64,000 bases of DNA, taken from Bacillota bacterium (lineage in GTDB: Bacteria > Bacillota > Negativicutes > CTSoil-072). The translations under genes and the position numbers were made by a program. The notes under the pieces are model-generated. The model searched no databases. It was not told the DNA's origin and saw only the letters and a program-made list of their open reading frames with translations. Positions within the stretch are counted from its first letter, which is position 1. The number at the start of each line of letters is the position of its first letter. Positions 58,125 through 64,000 of this stretch are shown here, one piece after another. The stretch is taken from the NCBI GenBank assembly GCA_017889545.1, contig JAGFZV010000014.1, positions 1 to 64,000 of the forward strand, read 5' to 3'.

Positions 58125-60221
58125 ATGGCTGCAATACATGACCTGATCAATCAAATAGAAAATCCAGAGTTGCGTGCCCGCATTCAGCAGAAGATAGACC
58201 AGATGAATAAGCAGAAGAAATTCGGGCTTGTGTTTGAAGAGCATCTGCCAGAATGTACGCCGCTTTATGATATTCCTGTTCGGAAAGACAGCACGGTTGC
58301 TCTCAAAGCCGGCAAGGTGAACGAAACATATGTCGTATTGAAGTTGAAAGATGACACTGCGGTATGTCTGCCAAAAGGAGGCGGGGAACTATCGGAGATC
58401 CCGGTGGCGGACTTGGTGTCCGTTGCAGAGTTCGGCGAGACAATTTATCCTTATCTGAAACCCATTGACAGCGTGTGCAACGCGCCCGATAGCGATTTGT
58501 GGCATACGCTGATCGAAGCAGACAACTACCATGCTCTGCAGCTATTGGAATATCTCTATGCCGGCAAAGTAGACTGCATCTATATTGATCCGCCCTATAA
58601 CACCGGCGCACGGGACTGGAAGTATAATAATGATTATGTGGATGGTGCTGATACATATAGGCACAGCAAGTGGCTTTCCATGATACAGAAGCGGTTGAAA
58701 ATTGCCAAGAAGCTGCTAAATTCGAATGATTCAGTAATGATCGTCACCATTGATGAAAAGGAGTATCTACATCTTGGATGCTTGCTGGAGGAGATGTTTC
58801 CGGAAGCCCGCATTCAAATGGTAAGCGTGGCTATCCATTCCGCAGGCGTTTCACGATCAGAGTTTTCGAGAACAGACGAATATTACTATTTTGTTTTTCT
58901 TGGCAAAGCGGCTCCAAAGGCAATTAGCCTTGACGAAGAGTGGAGTGCAGACGGAACTAAAAGGCAAAGTGATGTCCGCTGGGAAAGTATGCTTAGGTCA
59001 GGCAACAATGGAAGGCGCAAAGATAGACCAAACCTGTTTTTTCCGGTGCATTTTGATAAATATTCTGAGGATTTTGTTGGGTTTGGTACTCCAATTCCAT
59101 TTGGTGTAGCCGGAAAAAACTATATCCCGCCTGAAGGATGCGTTGCTGTTTTGCCCTACGCTTCTGATGGTTCAGAAGCCTGCTGGAGGATTTCTGCGCA
59201 AAAAGCAATGGAACTTAAAGAACGAGGTGCATTTGACTGGGGTGCATATAAAGGTGATAAGACAACTCTCAAATATCTGAAACCTGGTGAACTCAACAAA
59301 ATTGAGAATGGGGAGTACACAGTCACTGGATATAAAGAAAATGGTGCAATGATCATTTCCTCTAAAGACTATAAACCTAAATGGATTCCCGGTACTCAAT
59401 GGCATGTTTCTACTCATCAAGCAGGTGGCGTTGGTGGAAGTGTCTTAATTAAAACTATTTTAGGCGAAAAAAGATTTGACTTCCCCAAATCTGTTTATGC
59501 AGTAAGAGATTCATTGCGTTTTATTATGGCCGATACACCTAATGCCCTCATTGTCGACTTTTTCGCGGGCTCTGGTACCACGCTCCATGCTGTTAACCTA
59601 CTTAATGCCGAGGATGGCGGACACCGTCGTTGCATCATGGTTACCAATAACGAGGTCTCCGTTGATGAAGCAAAATCTCTTTCAAAGCAAGGCTATCAGC
59701 CCGGTGATCAAGAATGGGAAAAGCTCGGTATTGCCCGCTATGTTACCTGGCCCCGCACAGTATGCAGTATTGAGGGGCACGATGTCAACGTTAATCCGCT
59801 GAAGGGCAATTATCTTGGTTCTGATATTCCAATGGCTGACGGATTCAAGGCAAACGCAGTCTATTTCAAGCTTAGTTTTCTCAATAAGACCGATGTTGCT
59901 TTGGGCAGGCAGTTCAAAGAAATGCTGCCCACGCTGTGGATGAAAGCCGGAGCATACGGTCCTTGCCCCAAACTGGCAGGAGAAGAAACGCCCACCATGC
60001 TAGTGCTGCCGGAGAATCGGCTTGCCATACTAACAGAAGAAGCTACTTTCCCTGATTTTGAAGCAGCAGTAAATGCCCATCCGGAAATCGAAACGATATA
60101 TATCGTCACCGACTACGAGGCTGGGTACTGTGCCATGGCAAAGAATCTGAGTGCACCCAATACATATCAGCTCTATCGAGATTATCTCGATAACTTCAGA
60201 ATCAATACCGGGAGGAACTGA
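58125..60221 (+). CDS. Type III restriction-modification methyltransferase (Mod)
   Basis: A 698-residue adenine-N6 DNA methyltransferase of the beta class: DPPYNTG (155-161) precedes the AdoMet-binding FAGSGTT (about 479-485). The variable middle is the likely target-recognition region. The start ATG 58125 follows AAAAGGGGGG; the frame is open further upstream over the regulator gene. It methylates the recognition site and forms a complex with the Res subunit that follows two bases after its stop. Confidence 0.9.
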   Translation: MAAIHDLINQIENPELRARIQQKIDQMNKQKKFGLVFEEHLPECTPLYDIPVRKDSTVALKAGKVNETYVVLKLKDDTAVCLPKGGGELSEIPVADLVSVAEFGETIYPYLKPIDSVCNAPDSDLWHTLIEADNYHALQLLEYLYAGKVDCIYIDPPYNTGARDWKYNNDYVDGADTYRHSKWLSMIQKRLKIAKKLLNSNDSVMIVTIDEKEYLHLGCLLEEMFPEARIQMVSVAIHSAGVSRSEFSRTDEYYYFVFLGKAAPKAISLDEEWSADGTKRQSDVRWESMLRSGNNGRRKDRPNLFFPVHFDKYSEDFVGFGTPIPFGVAGKNYIPPEGCVAVLPYASDGSEACWRISAQKAMELKERGAFDWGAYKGDKTTLKYLKPGELNKIENGEYTVTGYKENGAMIISSKDYKPKWIPGTQWHVSTHQAGGVGGSVLIKTILGEKRFDFPKSVYAVRDSLRFIMADTPNALIVDFFAGSGTTLHAVNLLNAEDGGHRRCIMVTNNEVSVDEAKSLSKQGYQPGDQEWEKLGIARYVTWPRTVCSIEGHDVNVNPLKGNYLGSDIPMADGFKANAVYFKLSFLNKTDVALGRQFKEMLPTLWMKAGAYGPCPKLAGEETPTMLVLPENRLAILTEEATFPDFEAAVNAHPEIETIYIVTDYEAGYCAMAKNLSAPNTYQLYRDYLDNFRINTGRN

Positions 60222-60223
60222 CC

Positions 60224-63028
60224 ATGAAAGTTGAATTATTCCCGTTTCAGAAAAAGGCAGTAACCAACCTGCGTATGAAGGCAGCTGAGGCACTGGGCAG
60301 TTACCGGCGCACCCATACCCCGCAGGTAGTTTCCCTGCAGGCGCCTACTGGTGCCGGAAAAACGCTCATCATGGCCGCCCTTGTTGAAGATATCTACTTT
60401 GGTACAGACCAATATGCCGAACAGCCGGAAGCTATCTTCATCTGGCTGTCAGACTCTCCTGCGCTCAACGAGCAATCCAAGCAAAAATTCGATTTGAAGG
60501 CGGACAAGATTCGCTTTGGTCAATGTGTCACCATTGATGATAAATCCTTTGATATGGAAATACTGGAGGACGGGTACATCTATTTCCTCAATACGCAAAA
60601 GTTAGGGAAAGCTGGTAACCTTGGCAGACGTTCTGATACCCGCCAGCACACCATATGGGAAACACTGGAGAACACAGCAAGGGAGAAAGCCGACCATCTG
60701 TACTTTATTATTGATGAAGCTCATCGCGGTATGCAAGGGAAAGAGGCCGGAAAAGCGACATCCATTATGCAGCGCTTTTTGAAAGGAAGTATGGAACATC
60801 ATCTGTCCCCGATGCCGGTTGTCATCGGCATCAGCGCCACAGCTGCCCGGTTCCATAACTTGGTGGGCGATACTAATTCCACTCTGCAAAAGTGTATTGT
60901 AACAGCCAACGAAGTGCGTGCTTCCGGTCTGCTGAAAGATCGGATTGTCATCACCTATCCAGACGATCCGGAAAAGAACAACGAAATGGCTGTTCTACAG
61001 GCCGCCACGGATGAATGGAAGTTAAAATGCGACCATTGGTATCAATACTCATACGAACAACATTATGCACAGGTTAACCCGGTCTTTGTGATTCAAGTTC
61101 TCGCCGGAAGCGGTAAAAACGTTTCCGATACCAATCTGGACGATGTGATCGCCAAAATCGAGGAACGGATCGGCACCCAATTTAAAGAGAATGAGGTAGT
61201 ACATACCTTTGGCTCTACTTCCACACTGTCGATTAACGGTCTGAAGGTGCATCATGTGGGGCCGTCTGAGATTACGGATGACAAACGCATCCGTGTGGTG
61301 CTGTTCAAAGAAAATCTCTCTACAGGCTGGGATTGTCCTCGCGCAGAAACCATGATGTCCTTCCGCCATGCAGAAGACGCCACATATATTGCACAGCTTC
61401 TTGGCAGAATGGTGCGCACACCGCTGCAGTGTCATATCCTCGTGGACGATTCCCTAAATGATGTGCGTTTGTTCCTTCCCCATTTCAACATGAACACTGT
61501 CAAGAATGTGATTGATGAGCTGCAAAACACCGAAGGCGGAGAGATTCCCACTGTGATCGACGGAGAATCCATGGATCAGCCGCTCTATGTTCCATGGACA
61601 GTTCATCCTTCTCGGCACAGAAACAACCAGCCGATAGAGGGACAGATAAATTTGTTTTCGCAATCGGGAAACGCTGCTACAGAAGCTCAGCCTTCTGATT
61701 CTCAGGAGCTTAATGCTGCAAATGGTTATGCCACAACTGAAACGACAGATATCCCCCACAAACAGATCCATCCGCAAAGTGATCCGACCCCTATGTTCCT
61801 GGTCAAAAATGACAAAGAGAAGACAGACGAGTTCGTTTCGGACACCGGCGTTCAGATGAAACTTCCGAACTGCTATCTTGATAGAGAAGAAATTACGAAA
61901 TTTATCAATGATCAAGGATTGCTGACTTATTTGGTTCGTTCGGTGAGGATCAACAGCTATCTGAAGTCCCTTCTGAATCTTGCCAGCCTGCTTACACAGA
62001 CTAATATTTATCGGGACGCAACCGATGAAGTTAAAGATGATGTTACAAGCATGATTCGGTCCTATATCGATGCACTGCACACCACAGGAAAATATGATGA
62101 GCTTGCTTCGCGTGTGCTTTCCTTCAAGCTGTCTGTCCGCATCTTTGATGTGTTCGGAGAGCCCCTTGACCGCGGCATTATTCACGATTTCTTTACTGCT
62201 TCCGAAAGCGACCTCGACCGGCAGTTGCGTGCGGCCGATGCAAAGATTGGCGGTTACGGATTCCCAAATGTATACGGAAATAGGTACTGCGACAACGATG
62301 ACCCCAGCGTTTTCAAGGTCGATTGTATCTTGTTCGCGGCTGATGATGACTGTATAGCGAAGCTAAACAGGTACGCGAAAAAGAAATTCCATGGTTTGAA
62401 CGACCAATATCGGAAATATGTTGTCAATAAATCCGAAAAGTACAAAAAACAGTATAGCGATATCATTGCGGACAGCGATGTCGTCAGTAAACATAATTTC
62501 ACCCTGCCGGAAACGATCAATGTCCGAATTGAGAAAGTTGGCAAGGAGTATGATAACCACTTGTTTGCTGACGAAAAAGGCATTGCCGTCATCAAGCTCA
62601 ACGGTTGGGAAGAAGGTGTTTTGGAAGAAGAAGCAAAACGACCGGATTTTGTTTGCTGGCTTCGAAACCCGCCGCGTGAGAAATGGTCTTTGTGCATTCC
62701 ATATGAAATCAACGGAGAAATCAAATCGACCTATCCTGATTTTCTGATTGTAAGAAGCGACCCGATTCTTACCTATGTCATTGACATTCTGGAACCGCAC
62801 AATCCGGATTTCAAAGACAATCTTGGCAAGGCTAAAGGCTTTGCAAAATATGCGGAATCAGAGCCTAAGATCGGGAGGATTCAACTGATTCGTACAGGTA
62901 AAGACCCGGCAGGAAAAATACGTTTCAAACGTCTTGACCTGTCACAGGGAGCAGTGCGTGACAAAGTGCTGAAGGCACAGAATACCGACGAGCTCGACCA
63001 TATTTTCGAAACGGATGGTATTTTTTAA
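60224..63028 (+). CDS. Type III restriction enzyme, Res subunit
   Basis: A 934-residue superfamily 2 helicase-nuclease. Walker A APTGAGKT (40-47), DEAH box in FIIDEAHRG (about 160-168), GISATAARF (motif III-like), and LSTGWDCPRAETMMSF with LLGRMVRTP in the second RecA domain. The C-terminal nuclease region is at about 835-860 (YPDFLIVRSDPILTYVIDILEPHN region: PD ... D-x-E type). It translocates on DNA and cuts away from unmodified sites with the Mod subunit. Complete and in operon with Mod, so the system is probably active. Confidence 0.9.
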   Translation: MKVELFPFQKKAVTNLRMKAAEALGSYRRTHTPQVVSLQAPTGAGKTLIMAALVEDIYFGTDQYAEQPEAIFIWLSDSPALNEQSKQKFDLKADKIRFGQCVTIDDKSFDMEILEDGYIYFLNTQKLGKAGNLGRRSDTRQHTIWETLENTAREKADHLYFIIDEAHRGMQGKEAGKATSIMQRFLKGSMEHHLSPMPVVIGISATAARFHNLVGDTNSTLQKCIVTANEVRASGLLKDRIVITYPDDPEKNNEMAVLQAATDEWKLKCDHWYQYSYEQHYAQVNPVFVIQVLAGSGKNVSDTNLDDVIAKIEERIGTQFKENEVVHTFGSTSTLSINGLKVHHVGPSEITDDKRIRVVLFKENLSTGWDCPRAETMMSFRHAEDATYIAQLLGRMVRTPLQCHILVDDSLNDVRLFLPHFNMNTVKNVIDELQNTEGGEIPTVIDGESMDQPLYVPWTVHPSRHRNNQPIEGQINLFSQSGNAATEAQPSDSQELNAANGYATTETTDIPHKQIHPQSDPTPMFLVKNDKEKTDEFVSDTGVQMKLPNCYLDREEITKFINDQGLLTYLVRSVRINSYLKSLLNLASLLTQTNIYRDATDEVKDDVTSMIRSYIDALHTTGKYDELASRVLSFKLSVRIFDVFGEPLDRGIIHDFFTASESDLDRQLRAADAKIGGYGFPNVYGNRYCDNDDPSVFKVDCILFAADDDCIAKLNRYAKKKFHGLNDQYRKYVVNKSEKYKKQYSDIIADSDVVSKHNFTLPETINVRIEKVGKEYDNHLFADEKGIAVIKLNGWEEGVLEEEAKRPDFVCWLRNPPREKWSLCIPYEINGEIKSTYPDFLIVRSDPILTYVIDILEPHNPDFKDNLGKAKGFAKYAESEPKIGRIQLIRTGKDPAGKIRFKRLDLSQGAVRDKVLKAQNTDELDHIFETDGIF

Positions 63029-63167
63029 TATCGCTATCATTTCTGTCGATAATTTGTCATAACAGCGTTCGTGCAGCATTGTGTGGCATCGTGAGAAATT
63101 GTTGCCTCATATTATCGGGCATTCTGCTGTATCGAAGTCTTTTTTCGAAGAAGACATTGACACTCAG

Positions 63168-63554
63168 TCAAACTTTTTTACTCATCTGAAAATCATACAC
63201 AAAATACACAAAATGCCAACGAAGCAATCTTCCTAATGTTGCGTTGGCATTCTGTTTGTCCACAGGGATGACCGCAATGCATTTCCGATACATGGATTGT
63301 TTTCGTCCCATTTTTTTTGCAATCACATTGCATCCTTTAGAAATAAACTTCCAAATCCCCGTTGGTGGATCACAGAGTTGCGTGTAAGAATGAGCGCAAT
63401 ACCTGCATTGCCACACATATTCCACAGAATTTTCATCTACTTTATTAATTACTCGGTATGCGTCCCTTCGCTTGCAACATTTGCACTTCAACGAATCATT
63501 GAAATAATAGAGCACGAACAGGAAGGGAATCACACAGAACAGATAAAACAGCAT
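63168..63554 (-). CDS. Membrane-anchored zinc-ribbon protein
   Basis: A 128-residue protein with an N-terminal membrane helix (MLFYLFCVIPFLFVLYYF) and then a Cys4 module (KCKCCKRRDAY ... WQCRYCAHSYTQLC) likely to bind zinc, followed by a basic C terminus. Family unknown. It lies downstream of the VWA gene on the same strand and convergent to the Res gene. The CACAAAA motif at 63198-63213 lies within its 3' end. Confidence 0.6.
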   Translation of the reverse strand: MLFYLFCVIPFLFVLYYFNDSLKCKCCKRRDAYRVINKVDENSVEYVWQCRYCAHSYTQLCDPPTGIWKFISKGCNVIAKKMGRKQSMYRKCIAVIPVDKQNANATLGRLLRWHFVYFVYDFQMSKKV

Positions 63555-63587
63555 ATCATTACCACCCGCTTTTGATATCCCCCCCTG

Positions 63588-64000
63588 CTAATTAATTAAT
63601 TTGTTCTTGCTTCCTGATTTGTCAATCTCCGATTGCAAATTATCCGTAATTTTACCACAATCACGGAACTGAACTATGCTTTGCGCCACGGTATTGTACA
63701 AGTCCTGTGTTCCCATTCCCGTCGCCGCATAATTTGCTGCTCGATTTGCATTGATCCCAAGGTTTTGCGCTTCCCTCACTGCATCAATATTGGCACCAAG
63801 AAATAGAAACTCCCAGCTATATTTCTCCTGCTGATGGGTAATCATCCGCTGAATCTTTTTGTAGGAAAACTCCTTGCTCGCGTTCTCCTTACCGTCGGTG
63901 ATAATAACAACGATGACTTTTTCCGGTCTTTCGCTCTCGTCTAATCGGTTCAATCTCGCACCAACATCATTAATCGTCATTCCCACTGCATCTAATAATG
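63588..64000 (-). CDS. VWA domain protein, 5' part missing at the window edge
   Basis: The frame stays open to the end of the window (LLDAVGMTINDVG...), so at least the N-terminal third with the MIDAS DxSxS lies outside. Visible: PEKVIVVIITDGKENASKEF (with the family Asp), KIQRMITHQQEKYSWEFLFLGANIDAVREAQNLGI and a Gly/Asn-rich end. These small VWA proteins are common in clostridial elements and bind partners through a metal site. A frameshifted N-terminal fragment of the same kind lies at 52907-53073. Confidence 0.8.
   Translation of the reverse strand, partial: LLDAVGMTINDVGARLNRLDESERPEKVIVVIITDGKENASKEFSYKKIQRMITHQQEKYSWEFLFLGANIDAVREAQNLGINANRAANYAATGMGTQDLYNTVAQSIVQFRDCGKITDNLQSEIDKSGSKNKLIN

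Larger units (their letters stand above)
41079..64000. mobile_element. Integrative element in tRNA-Gly(CCC), left part
   Basis: Boundaries: the tRNA-Gly 3' fragment at 41079-41123 on one side; the other side is beyond the window. Content: tyrosine integrase (42185-43417), excisionase-like proteins, primase-polymerase and DUF3987 proteins, ERF/RecB-like/DUF932 recombination genes, a defence cargo at 53197-63028 and a VWA protein. No capsid, tail or large terminase gene is seen in this part, so it may be an integrative mobilizable element, a satellite or the early half of a prophage. Confidence 0.8.

Noticed and set aside
1-64000. CRISPR array
   Set aside because: No regularly spaced direct repeats with unique spacers were seen on either strand; the Cas4-like nuclease belongs to a phage-type recombination operon.

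Overview
The window reads as a low-to-mid GC anaerobic Firmicute, most likely Negativicutes of the Sporomusa/Pelosinus kind. Strong AGGAGG-type ribosome binding sites, sigma-54 and Crp-type control of catabolic genes, a 4-hydroxybutyryl-CoA dehydratase, a c-di-GMP-I riboswitch and a candidate selenoprotein all fit this, but the taxonomic call is inference. Two mobile DNA segments flank a metabolic chromosome core.

Bases 1-5281 are the right end of one genomic island. It holds small phage/ICE-like genes, a long degenerate stretch and an AT-rich two-gene unit (a possible NdpA/YejK-like protein plus a protein with C-terminal membrane helices) that looks like a defence module. It ends in a 3' fragment of tRNA-Gly(CCC), followed by an intact tRNA-Thr(CGT).

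Bases 5785-40810 are chromosome. The first half has a DASS anion transporter, two arylsulfotransferase-like beta-propeller paralogues, a Crp/Fnr regulator, a DedA protein and an orphan LivJ-type lipoprotein. An operon follows: GcvH-like carrier, dihydrolipoamide dehydrogenase, a glutaredoxin fused to half of a PFL-activase-like barrel, and arylsulfotransferase 2. An MFS carrier and a second Crp regulator are divergent from it. Next come an MgtA-type ATPase, a lipoprotein cyclophilin, a TSUP permease, a PatB/MalY aminotransferase, and a 4-hydroxybutyryl-CoA dehydratase with a near-consensus sigma-54 promoter, upstream dyads and its enhancer-binding protein. The second half has a nucleoside kinase, a V4R/diguanylate cyclase pair, a 48-residue ORF under a large palindrome, a rhodanese with an in-frame UGA, a secreted repeat protein, a second P-type ATPase, a nitrilase, a VOC protein, an MFS carrier and a NeuD-like acyltransferase downstream of a c-di-GMP-I riboswitch. 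A structured RNA candidate closes this part.

Bases 41079-64000 are the start of a second integrative element, in another tRNA-Gly(CCC) 3' end. A tyrosine integrase and excisionase-type proteins are followed by phage-like replication and recombination genes (primase-polymerase, DUF3987, DUF932, Cas4/RecB-like nuclease, ERF annealing protein). The cargo is a defence island: a protein with two TIR/deoxyribosyltransferase-like domains and a P-loop ATPase domain, a ThsB-type TIR protein, a RipA-like membrane protein, a PD-(D/E)XK nuclease candidate and a complete type III restriction-modification locus with its own Cro/C1 regulator. The element runs off the window in a VWA gene. A direct repeat of CACAAAA with 9-base period recurs at five intergenic sites of this element only.

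The three things most worth a second look are the RipA/TIR/P-loop unit, the lipoyl-carrier/Lpd/Grx/arylsulfotransferase operon, and the UGA-containing rhodanese.
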